This document shows, piece by piece, positions 1 to 7,306 of a stretch of 20,373 nucleotides of DNA; the first letter of the stretch is position 1; every line of letters starts with the position of its first letter. The notes under the pieces are model-generated. The model made no database searches and was not told the origin of the DNA. It saw only the letters and a program-made list of their open reading frames with translations. Position numbers and translations under genes: made by a program. The DNA lies in contig JAYTLK010000270.1 in NCBI GenBank assembly GCA_043729515.1, positions 1 through 20,373 of the forward strand, given 5' to 3'. Origin of the DNA: JANXSS01 sp043729515. Lineage in GTDB: Bacteria; Pseudomonadota; Gammaproteobacteria; Burkholderiales; Burkholderiaceae_D.

Positions 1-2
1 AG

Positions 3-719
3 ATCGCCCTGCGGCGCGCCATCTCGATGGCCCACAACGTCCAGGAAGACATCAACATCGTCTGGAACGGCGAAGCGGTCGCGCTCGACTATCCGATTCC
101 GCCCGGCGTGGTCGGATACGATCCGGATTACAAGAGCAGCATCACACATGACCCCGCAGGCGCCAACCTGCTGCTGGATAAATTCGGCTACAAGAAGGGC
201 AAGGATGGCTGGCGTCGCCTGCCGGACGGCAAGCCGCTGGCAATCACCTATTCCGCCCGGGCCGACACCACCGGCCAGCAGCAGCTCGAACTCTGGCGCA
301 AAACCTACACCTCCATCGGCATCCGCATGATCGGCGACCGCCGCCAGTTTCCCGAACTGCTGAAAGCGGAGAAGAACTGCCAGCTGCAAAGCCGCACCGC
401 TCCCTGGATTGCCGATTATCCGGATGGCGACAATTTCATGCAGCTCTACTACGGCCCGAACATCGGCCAGAACAACAACGGTTGCTCGGCCATTCCGGAA
501 TACGACAAGCTGTATGCCCAGTCGCAGAAAATGCCGGCCGGACCTGAGCGCGACGTCCTTTATCACAAGATGACACGGCTGCTGGAAGTCTATTCCCCGG
601 CGAAGATGGGCTATGCCCGTTACCGCAACATGCTGTCCCAGCCGCGCGTGATCGGCTACAAGAAGCATCCGATCCTGCACGCGGAATGGATGTATTTCGA
701 TATCGAGAAGCGCAATTGA
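3..719 (+). CDS. ABC transporter peptide-type solute-binding protein, C-terminal part (5' end outside window)
   Basis: The reading frame is open from the first full codon (position 3) to TGA at 717-719, giving 238 residues with no start visible, so the gene is cut by the window edge. The text resembles the C-terminal lobe of family 5 (DppA/OppA-like) binding proteins: a segment near the middle reads RLPDGKPLAITYS, followed by a helix with LELWRKTYTSIGI and then the APWIADYPDGDNFMQLYYG stretch typical of the ligand-facing region. These proteins bind peptides, nickel or sugars in the periplasm and deliver them to a Dpp/Opp-type permease. The permease and ATPase genes follow directly after one intervening peptidase gene, in the same direction, which supports a peptide ligand. 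The ligand itself cannot be read from the sequence. The family assignment is firm; the substrate is inferred. Confidence 0.9.
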   Translation: MALRRAISMAHNVQEDINIVWNGEAVALDYPIPPGVVGYDPDYKSSITHDPAGANLLLDKFGYKKGKDGWRRLPDGKPLAITYSARADTTGQQQLELWRKTYTSIGIRMIGDRRQFPELLKAEKNCQLQSRTAPWIADYPDGDNFMQLYYGPNIGQNNNGCSAIPEYDKLYAQSQKMPAGPERDVLYHKMTRLLEVYSPAKMGYARYRNMLSQPRVIGYKKHPILHAEWMYFDIEKRN

Positions 720-733
720 AGAAAGAATCCAAG

Positions 734-2869
734 ATGACGTTTTTTGCGCGCGACAGCGACCACGGCGCTCAAGCGCTGCAGTCGGCACCGGCTCCGACTG
801 CTGGCCGGCCCCTTGCATTGCTGGCCGCTGTAGTAGCCCTGGCCGTATCGGGCACGACCATGGCCACGGCCACGCACGCGGCACCTGGCGCGTCTGGCGC
901 ATCTGGCGCCATGACCGCGATCCGTGCAGCAGGCTCCGACAACCGCCCGAGCATTCCGCTGCTGGCCGCCGACACCATCGCGCCGCGCTGCGAGACCGGT
1001 CTTGCCGACCTGCGTGCGCGGGTCAAGACGCTCGAAGCGCTGCCGCCTGCCAGACCGGGTGACGCGCGCAAGGTCTTCGGTGAATGGAACATGCTGCAGA
1101 TCGCCCTGGAGGATCTGCAAGGCCCGGTCGACATCCTCAACAACGTCTCGCCCGACAAGGCGGTGCGCGACAATGCTGAAACCTGCCTGGTCGCGATCAC
1201 GAAATTTTCCACCGATCTGCTGCAAAGCGCGCCGCTGTATCGCCGCTTTAAGGCCGTTAAGCCGCAGGGCCCGATCGAGACAAAGCTGCGCAAGAACGTG
1301 CTGGAAAACTTCGAGGATACCGGCGTTGCCCTGCCGGCTGAAAAGCGCCAGCGCATGAATGCGATCATCGGGCGCCTGGATGAACTGTCCAAGGCGTTCT
1401 CGCGCACCGTGCGCGACAATGCCGAAAAACTGGTCTTCACGCCCGATGAATTGCGTGGCCTGTCGCCGGCCTATCTGGCTGCCGCCAAGCGCGATGCGAA
1501 CGGCAATTATCTGCTCGGTTTCGATTATCCCAGCTACAACCCGTTCATGGAATATGCGGACGACGGCGCCGCCCGCAAGCGCTACCAGATTGCGTTTGCC
1601 AACCGCGGCACGCCAAAAAATCTCGATACATTGAAAGAAGCGATGGACCTGCGGCGCGAGATGGCCGGCCTGTTCGGCCTGGACAGCTACGCGCACCTGA
1701 TCATCCGCCGCAAGATGGCCAAGGATCCGGCGGCGGTCTACCGGTTTCTCGATGAGGTCGGCGCCGCGGTCAAGAAAGTCGAAGGCCGCGAGCTCGATGA
1801 ACTGCGCGATTACCGCATGAAGACCACCGGTGAATCGGCGGCAGCCGCGAAGATCGAACGCTGGGATGCGGGCTACTGGCAGCGCCGCCTGAAGGCCGAG
1901 CGCTACACCATCGACCAGAATGCGATGCGCGCCTATTTTCCGACCAATGCCGTCATCCCGTGGATCATGCGAGTCTCCGGCACGCTCTACGGCATCGAAT
2001 TCAAGCGCGCCGACGTGCCGGTCTGGCACCCGGAAGTGCAGTTCTACGACGTGTTCGACAAGGCTTCCCGTGCGCGCATCGGCGGCATCTATCTCGACAT
2101 GTTCCCGCGCGAAGGCAAGTACGGCCACGCCGCCGCCTGGTCGACCCGCGGCTCCAGCACGCTGGCCAACCGCACGCCGGTATCGGTCCTGGTGACCAAC
2201 TTCGACCGTGCCGGTCTGGACAGCGACGAGTTGGAGACCATGGTGCATGAATTCGGCCATGTGCTGCACAACGTGCTCTCGCACACCCGCTACGTGTCCC
2301 AGGCCGGCACCAGCGTCGAGGGCGATTTCGTCGAGGCGCCGTCGCAGATGTATGAAGAGTGGGCCCGCAGTGAAGAACCGCTGTCGCAGATCGCCGGCTT
2401 TTGTGAGCCAGCTTGTCCGGCAGTCGGTGGCGCCCTGGTGCAACGCCTCAACAGCGCGCATAACTACGGCCGTGGCATCCGCTATGCGCGCCAGTTGCTG
2501 TACGCCGCCTACGACATGGACATCCACAGCCCCGCGCCCGGCGCGCCGCTGGCAACCTGGGACCGCATGGAAGGCGCCACGCTCCTGGGCCATGTGCCGC
2601 AGACGCAGTTCCCCGGCCAGTTCGAACATTTGATGAACGGCTATGGCGCCGGCTATTACGGCTACATGTGGTCCGAGGTGCTGGCACTGGACATGCTCTC
2701 CCGCTACAACGGCAAACTGATGAATCCCGCTGTCGGCATGCGGTACCGGAAAATGATCCTGGCGCGCGGCAGCGAAGCCACCGGCGTTGAACTGGTTCAG
2801 GACTTTCTGGGCCGGGCGCCGAACAGCCGCGCATTTTTCGATGAAATCTCCGGCCAGCGGATTCGCTAA
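734..2869 (+). CDS. M3 family zinc metallopeptidase with signal peptide (oligopeptidase / peptidyl-dipeptidase type)
   Basis: The 711-residue product carries the M3 zinc site: HEFGH at residues 505-509 and the third ligand Glu534 in FVEAPSQ. Near the C-terminus GYYGYMW (640-646) matches the conserved tyrosine-rich substrate-binding loop of the family. The family (thimet oligopeptidase, OpdA, Dcp) cleaves short peptides and members are usually about 680 residues. The N-terminus has a polar stretch of about 27 residues, a hydrophobic core (LALLAAVVALAVSG) and an Ala-rich exit near residues 45-50, so I infer export to the periplasm; many relatives are cytoplasmic. I chose ATG 734 because an ATG at 686 would overlap the upstream gene by 34 bp and spoil the signal peptide. 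The start lies 14 bp after the binding-protein stop, and a permease gene begins 9 bp after this stop, so it sits inside the transporter operon and probably trims imported peptides. Confidence 0.93.
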   Translation: MTFFARDSDHGAQALQSAPAPTAGRPLALLAAVVALAVSGTTMATATHAAPGASGASGAMTAIRAAGSDNRPSIPLLAADTIAPRCETGLADLRARVKTLEALPPARPGDARKVFGEWNMLQIALEDLQGPVDILNNVSPDKAVRDNAETCLVAITKFSTDLLQSAPLYRRFKAVKPQGPIETKLRKNVLENFEDTGVALPAEKRQRMNAIIGRLDELSKAFSRTVRDNAEKLVFTPDELRGLSPAYLAAAKRDANGNYLLGFDYPSYNPFMEYADDGAARKRYQIAFANRGTPKNLDTLKEAMDLRREMAGLFGLDSYAHLIIRRKMAKDPAAVYRFLDEVGAAVKKVEGRELDELRDYRMKTTGESAAAAKIERWDAGYWQRRLKAERYTIDQNAMRAYFPTNAVIPWIMRVSGTLYGIEFKRADVPVWHPEVQFYDVFDKASRARIGGIYLDMFPREGKYGHAAAWSTRGSSTLANRTPVSVLVTNFDRAGLDSDELETMVHEFGHVLHNVLSHTRYVSQAGTSVEGDFVEAPSQMYEEWARSEEPLSQIAGFCEPACPAVGGALVQRLNSAHNYGRGIRYARQLLYAAYDMDIHSPAPGAPLATWDRMEGATLLGHVPQTQFPGQFEHLMNGYGAGYYGYMWSEVLALDMLSRYNGKLMNPAVGMRYRKMILARGSEATGVELVQDFLGRAPNSRAFFDEISGQRIR

Positions 2870-2878
2870 GGACATGCC

Positions 2879-3817
2879 ATGACTGCTTATATCCTGCGCC
2901 GGCTCTGGCAGATGCTGCCGACCATGCTGGGCGTGATCCTGCTGGTGTTCATCCTGTTCAATTGGGTCGGCGGCGACCCGGCTTATGTCCTGGCCGGGAA
3001 AATGTCGAACCCGGAGCAGATTGCCAACATCCGCCGCCAGCTCGGCGTCGACCAGCCGTTCTACATCCAGCTGTGGATCTTCATCAAGCAGATCGCCACC
3101 TTCGATTTCGGCAGCAGCTGGAGCACCGGCGAAACCGTCTCCAATATCCTGAAGACCCGCATCGGCCCATCGATGACGGTGCTCATTCCCTTGACGATTC
3201 TGGAAACCTTGCTGGCGATCGCGCTGGCGCTGGCCGTGGCCTTCGTGCGTGGCTCCTTCACGGATCGGGCGGTGATGGTGGCCTGCACCGTCGGCATGTC
3301 GATCTCGATCCTGGTCTACATCATCGTTTTCCAATATGTGCTGGGCTACAAGCTGGGCATTTTCCCGGTACAGGGCTGGGGCGACAACGTGGTGCAGAAC
3401 CTGTTTCGCTATTCGCTGCTGCCGATCCTGATCGGCCTGGCCGTCAGCGTGGCGCCGAGCCTGCGGCTGTTCCGCACCTTCGTGCTCGATGAAGTGAACC
3501 AGGATTACGTACGCACGGCGCGCGCCAAGGGCGTCTCGGAGCGCCGCATCCTGTGGGTGCACGTATTGCGCAATGCCGCCATTCCGATCATTACCTATGT
3601 CATGTCGAACCTGCCGGCGCTGCTGATCGGTGCTTTCCTGATCGAGCGCTTCTTTTCGATTCCAGGCATCGGCCGTGAAGTGATCCTGGCGGTGGAACGC
3701 AGCGATTTCCCGGTAATCAAGGCGATCACGGTGTATGTGGCGGCCGCCACCATGCTCTTCAATCTGCTGACCGACCTGCTGTATCAGGCTGTCGATCCGC
3801 GCGTTCAACTGAAGTAG
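2879..3817 (+). CDS. Peptide ABC transporter permease, DppB/OppB type
   Basis: The 312-residue inner-membrane protein starts with the typical N-terminal signature of DppB-like permeases (YILRRLWQMLPTMLGVILLVFIL), followed by a periplasmic part with GGDP and RRQLGVDQPFYIQ and then further hydrophobic segments. The cytoplasmic EAA loop that contacts the ATPase lies at about residues 204-232 (DEVNQDYVRTARAKGVSERR). The C-terminus ends with YQAVDPRVQLK, the usual ending of the family. Length is normal for DppB (about 310-340). The start is preceded by AAGGA at suitable distance and lies 9 bp after the peptidase stop. It should pair with the next gene product to form the transmembrane channel. Family confidence is high; substrate is inferred from neighbours. 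Confidence 0.95.
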   Translation: MTAYILRRLWQMLPTMLGVILLVFILFNWVGGDPAYVLAGKMSNPEQIANIRRQLGVDQPFYIQLWIFIKQIATFDFGSSWSTGETVSNILKTRIGPSMTVLIPLTILETLLAIALALAVAFVRGSFTDRAVMVACTVGMSISILVYIIVFQYVLGYKLGIFPVQGWGDNVVQNLFRYSLLPILIGLAVSVAPSLRLFRTFVLDEVNQDYVRTARAKGVSERRILWVHVLRNAAIPIITYVMSNLPALLIGAFLIERFFSIPGIGREVILAVERSDFPVIKAITVYVAAATMLFNLLTDLLYQAVDPRVQLK

Positions 3818-3827
3818 AAGGCTGAAG

Positions 3828-5024
3828 ATGTCCATGTCGAATATTGCAACGCCGCTGCCAACCGGTGTGCCGCCGCGCCAGCCCGGCGCCGGCGCCAGGC
3901 CCGGCATACGACCTGCCGTCTCGCCCGGGTTATGGGCGCTTGCCTGGCGTCGTCTGCGCGCCGATCGGGTCGCCATGGTGGCGCTGGCAGTCGTCGTGTC
4001 GTATCTCACGCTGCTGGTGCTGTCGATGTCGGGCCTGGTGGCGCGGGATTGGGAAAACGAGGTTGGCGTGAATTACGCGCCACCCGGGTTTGTCGGCGCC
4101 CAATCGGCGGCCGACAGCTCCGCGCTCGGCAACGATAGCGTCAAGGAAGCGCCGCCACCGGAGAATCCGCTCGATCCGCTGCGCGACGTGCTGCGGGAGC
4201 TGCGCGCGGCGACACCTGCCGGTGGCGACGCCGCACCGCGTCCGCCGGTCAACGACTATGGCATCGCCGATCCGCTGCAGGCCGAGATGGATGCGGTGCG
4301 CGCCGAACTCGCCATGAAAGGCGCCGCTGCCAGTATGGTGCGGCGCGAGACGCTGCCATTCGGCGCCGACAAATGGGGCCACGACATCGTCAAGAAAACC
4401 ATCAAGGGCGCCGAAACCTCGATCGTGGTTGGCCTGGTCGCCGCGCTCCTGGCAACCGTCCTGGGCACGCTCTTCGGCGCGATGGCGGGCTACTTCGGCG
4501 GCCGCGTGGACGACATCTTCAACTGGTTCTACAGCATCTTCACTTCCGTGCCGTATCTGCTGCTGATCCTGGCCGTGGCCGCGGTGCTGCAGCAGAAGGG
4601 CGTGCTGACGATCGTGCTGATCCTGGGCCTGACCGGCTGGACCGGCACTTTCCGCCTGATCCGCGCCGAATATTTGAAGCACAAGAACCGGGAATACGTC
4701 TGGGCCGCCGACGCCATCGGTGCCTCGAACCTGCGCAAGATGTTCTCGCATATCTTTCCGAACGTGAGCCACGTCGCACTGGTGCAGGTTTCGATCCTGG
4801 TGGTCAGCTTCATCAAGTCGGAAGTGATCCTGTCGTTCCTGGGTTTCGGCGTGCCAGTCGGCACCGTGTCGTGGGGCTCGATGTTGAATGAAGCCCAGAA
4901 CGAACTGATCCTTGGCAAATGGTGGCAGTTGACCGCCGCCAGCATCGCCATGGCGCTGCTGGTAACGGCATTCTCATTGTTCACCGATGCCTTGCGCGAT
5001 GCGCTCGATCCGAAGCTGAAATAG
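3828..5024 (+). CDS. Peptide ABC transporter permease, DppC/OppC type, with enlarged periplasmic loop
   Basis: The 398-residue protein is the second membrane subunit. A Pro/Gly-rich cytoplasmic tail (1-35) leads to the first membrane helix at about 47-71. The family motif preceding the transport domain is at 177-187 (LPFGADKWGHD, equivalent to the usual LGTDxxGRD). The five-helix transport domain follows, with the EAA loop at about 281-312 and the C-terminal LFTDALRDALDPKLK. Between helix 1 and the motif there are about 105 residues, rich in Ala, Pro, Asp and Glu, where classic DppC has about 30. Other family members (for example YejE-like) also vary here, so this is an elaboration and not a break. 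Start 3828 is 10 bp after the DppB-like stop; a second ATG two codons later cannot be excluded. Confidence 0.94.
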   Translation: MSMSNIATPLPTGVPPRQPGAGARPGIRPAVSPGLWALAWRRLRADRVAMVALAVVVSYLTLLVLSMSGLVARDWENEVGVNYAPPGFVGAQSAADSSALGNDSVKEAPPPENPLDPLRDVLRELRAATPAGGDAAPRPPVNDYGIADPLQAEMDAVRAELAMKGAAASMVRRETLPFGADKWGHDIVKKTIKGAETSIVVGLVAALLATVLGTLFGAMAGYFGGRVDDIFNWFYSIFTSVPYLLLILAVAAVLQQKGVLTIVLILGLTGWTGTFRLIRAEYLKHKNREYVWAADAIGASNLRKMFSHIFPNVSHVALVQVSILVVSFIKSEVILSFLGFGVPVGTVSWGSMLNEAQNELILGKWWQLTAASIAMALLVTAFSLFTDALRDALDPKLK

Positions 5025-5031
5025 GATTCCA

Positions 5032-6897
5032 ATGAATCAGAAAATGGAGCAGGGCGTGGAGCGAAACGGCGAGCAAGACGTCGGTCAACCTGCGCGAGCG
5101 CGCGTGCAACCGAACGTGCAATCGAACATGCAACCGACTGCAGCCGACAACCTGCTGCAGGTACGTGACCTGCGGGTGAGTTTTCGCATCGACAAAACCC
5201 ATAGTGTTGAAGCCGTCAAGGGAATTTCCTTCGACATCCCGCGCAATGCGACCGTGGCGCTGGTGGGCGAATCCGGCAGCGGCAAGTCGGTCAGTTCACT
5301 GGCGATCATGGGCCTGTTGGCGCCGGACACCTCCCATGTCGACGCCGCCAGCAAGATCGTCTTCGAAGGCCGCGAGCTGCTGGCGCTGCCGATTGCCGAG
5401 CGGCGCAAGCTGTGCGGCAAGGAGATCTCGATGATCTTCCAGGAGCCGATGACGTCGCTCAATCCGGTCTTCACCGTCGGTTTCCAGCTCGGTGAAGTCC
5501 TGCGCATTCACATGGGCATGAACAAGAAGCAGGCACGCGCGCGCAGCATCGCGCTGCTGCAGGAAGTCGGCATCCCGTCGTCTGAAACCAGGATCGATGC
5601 CTATCCGAGCCAGATGTCGGGTGGTCAGCAGCAACGCGTCATGATCGCCATGGCGATCGCCTGCGAACCGAAGCTTCTGATCGCCGACGAGCCGACCACG
5701 GCGCTCGACGTCACGATCCAGAAACAGATCATCGACCTGATCGACACCTTGCGCCGCACCCGGCAGATGTCGGTACTGTTCATCACCCACGACCTGGCGC
5801 TGGTGGGCGAGATCGCCGATCGCGTGATCGTCATGCGCCACGGTGAAATCCGCGAGACCGGCGATGTGCGGCAGATCTTCGAGCAACCGAAGGATGCCTA
5901 CACGCGCGCACTGCTGCAATGCCGCCCTACGCTTGATACACGTCCGTGGCGGCTGCCGGTGATCGACGATTTCCTGAACGCCGATGTGACCGTCTCTGCC
6001 GAGAATGCCGAAACCGCTGCAACAGTCGCGACAGCCGCAACCGAACGTCTGCCCATCGGCGTAACCGAAACCCGTCAGCGCACCCGCGGCCTCGATGGCA
6101 GCGAGCCGATCGTGCTGGACGTACGCAACCTCGGCAAGAGTTTTTATACCCGTGAAGGTTTGTTCGGCCGCAAGGAATTCCAGGCCGTCAAGGACGTGTC
6201 TTTCAAGCTCGCGCGTGGCAAGACCCTCGGCGTGGTCGGTGAATCCGGCTCCGGCAAGACCACCGTCGGCCTGACCCTGCTGCGCCTGCATCAGGCCACC
6301 GCCGGCCAGGCCCTGTTCGAAGGCAAGGACATTCTTTCGATGCCGGCTGCTGAATTCATGGCCTACAAGCGGCGCATCCAGATCATCTTCCAGAATCCGT
6401 ATGCGTCCTTGAATCCGCGCTTCACCGTCGGCCAGATCCTGCTGGAGCCGATGCGCATCCACGGCATCGGCGCCGACGATGGCGAGCGCACCGGCATGGC
6501 CTATGCGCTGCTGCAAAAAGTCGGCTTGCCGGCGGTGGCGTTTCACCGCTATCCGCATGAATTCTCAGGCGGCCAGCGTCAGCGCATCGCGATCGCCCGT
6601 TGTCTGACGATGAAACCGGAAGTGCTGGTTTGTGACGAATCGGTGTCGGCGCTGGATGTGTCGGTGCAAGCGCAGGTACTGAATCTCTTGCAAGATCTCC
6701 AGGAAGAATTCGGCATGAGCTACATCTTCATTTCCCACGATCTGTCGGTAGTCAAATACATCGCCGACCAAGTGATGGTGATGCATCACGGCCGGGTGGT
6801 TGAACTGGCCAATTCCGACGATCTTTACCGTGATCCGCAGGACCCGTACACCCGCACCTTGTTGAGCGCGATTCCGCGCGGCCTCCAAAGCGCTTGA
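5032..6897 (+). CDS. Peptide ABC transporter ATPase with two fused nucleotide-binding domains (DppD-DppF / YejF type)
   Basis: The 621-residue polypeptide contains two complete ABC ATPase domains. Domain 1: Walker A GESGSGKS at 79-86, signature SGGQQQR at 196-202, Walker B LLIADEP with D219/E220. Domain 2: Walker A GESGSGKT at 403-410, signature SGGQRQR at 512-518, Walker B with D535/E536 in CDES. Both domains keep the residues needed for hydrolysis. Each ends in the oligopeptide-transporter C-terminal extension (EQPKDAYTRALL and RDPQDPYTRTLL). An Ala/Thr-rich linker joins the domains at about 318-362, and a polar Gln/Asn-rich tail of about 40 residues precedes domain 1. Dpp and Opp normally use two separate ATPases; fusion is known from YejF and GsiA. 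The start follows AGGA by 6 nt and lies 7 bp after the DppC-like stop. It energises import by the two permeases. Confidence 0.96.
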   Translation: MNQKMEQGVERNGEQDVGQPARARVQPNVQSNMQPTAADNLLQVRDLRVSFRIDKTHSVEAVKGISFDIPRNATVALVGESGSGKSVSSLAIMGLLAPDTSHVDAASKIVFEGRELLALPIAERRKLCGKEISMIFQEPMTSLNPVFTVGFQLGEVLRIHMGMNKKQARARSIALLQEVGIPSSETRIDAYPSQMSGGQQQRVMIAMAIACEPKLLIADEPTTALDVTIQKQIIDLIDTLRRTRQMSVLFITHDLALVGEIADRVIVMRHGEIRETGDVRQIFEQPKDAYTRALLQCRPTLDTRPWRLPVIDDFLNADVTVSAENAETAATVATAATERLPIGVTETRQRTRGLDGSEPIVLDVRNLGKSFYTREGLFGRKEFQAVKDVSFKLARGKTLGVVGESGSGKTTVGLTLLRLHQATAGQALFEGKDILSMPAAEFMAYKRRIQIIFQNPYASLNPRFTVGQILLEPMRIHGIGADDGERTGMAYALLQKVGLPAVAFHRYPHEFSGGQRQRIAIARCLTMKPEVLVCDESVSALDVSVQAQVLNLLQDLQEEFGMSYIFISHDLSVVKYIADQVMVMHHGRVVELANSDDLYRDPQDPYTRTLLSAIPRGLQSA

Positions 6898-7028
6898 AAT
6901 TGGCCGACCGCATGCCACAGCCCGATTGCCGACACGCTTCGCCTGCGTAGCAAACGGCCAACGGAAATGTCTTGCGTACAAGAGAATTCAGGATTTCGTG
7001 CGCATGCATGGTGACTGGAACCTACCGC

Positions 7029-7054
7029 TGTAACAATATGTAACTTCAGGTAAC
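7029..7054 (+). repeat. Three phased direct repeats (TGTAAC, TGTAAC, GGTAAC) at 10-bp intervals
   Basis: TGTAAC occurs at 7029-7034 and 7039-7044, and GGTAAC at 7049-7054, so the units repeat every 10 bp on the same face of the helix. Head-to-tail hexamers at 10-11 bp spacing are typical of OmpR/PhoB-type response-regulator sites. The repeats are seen directly; the regulator is inferred and its gene is not in the window. Confidence 0.5.
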
Positions 7055-7141
7055 GTCAAGTATTCTTCGGCAAATTTGGTGCATCTCCTTTCAAAAACCT
7101 TTTCCGATCTGGTGCAGCCGCCGTGCTGCGGTGCGAATGTG

Positions 7142-7155
7142 TTGTAAATTTACAA
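7142..7155. promoter_or_regulatory. Perfect 14-bp palindrome TTGTAAATTTACAA, candidate operator
   Basis: The sequence equals its own reverse complement over 14 bp. It lies about 50 bp upstream of the possible -10 box at 7205 and 152 bp before the receptor start codon. The same TTGT-N6-ACAA architecture recurs at 7261-7274, which argues for a dimeric repressor or activator site over chance in AT-rich DNA. The regulator is unknown. Confidence 0.45.
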
Positions 7156-7260
7156 TTTTACAAATTTGGTCATCGGATTGTCATTTCGCATCTCGAATTT
7201 TCAATATACTTTCGTTTCATCACGGTTTCTGCCCTGCATGCCACATGCGTGTACTGTGAT

Positions 7261-7274
7261 TTGTAAAAAAACAA
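7261..7274. promoter_or_regulatory. Second TTGT-N6-ACAA dyad, close to the receptor start
   Basis: TTGTAAAAAAACAA has the same outer half-sites and 6-nt centre length as the palindrome 119 bp upstream. It lies 19 bp before the ribosome-binding site, within what would be the leader or early transcribed region, a position suited to repression. The A-rich centre makes chance occurrence more likely than for the first copy. Confidence 0.35.
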
Positions 7275-7306
7275 TTTCGACAAATTGGCTTTAGGAGAAC
7301 ACCGTA

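Larger units (their letters stand above)
6898..7306. promoter_or_regulatory. 409-bp intergenic regulatory region before the TonB receptor
   Basis: No gene is visible here. GC content falls sharply toward the receptor start. The region holds three phased TGTAAC-like repeats, a perfect 14-bp palindrome and a second related dyad (listed separately), and a possible -10 element TATACT at 7205-7210 whose -35 partner is unclear (TTGTCA at 7178-7183 is 21 bp away). There is no clear intrinsic terminator after the ATPase gene, so readthrough into the receptor is possible, but the length and motif density suggest a separately controlled promoter. Confidence 0.6.

Noticed and set aside
656..4009. Very long minus-strand open frame (over 1,100 codons) opposite the peptidase and permease genes
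   Set aside because: It is antisense to three genes with clear family motifs; its text is rich in His, Gln, Arg and Asp typical of the complement of GC-rich codons, and it has no domain or ribosome-binding site.
5296..6558. 420-codon minus-strand frame opposite the fused ATPase gene
   Set aside because: Antisense shadow with the same His/Gln/Asp-rich composition; the plus strand has all ABC motifs.
6900..6961. Inverted repeat TTGGCCG / CGGCCAA after the ATPase gene, considered as a terminator
   Set aside because: The arms are about 48 nt apart and no T-run follows, so it is not an intrinsic terminator.
7178..7210. TTGTCA and TATACT as a promoter pair before the receptor
   Set aside because: The spacer is 21 bp, too long for a normal sigma-70 promoter; the -10 box may still be used with another element.
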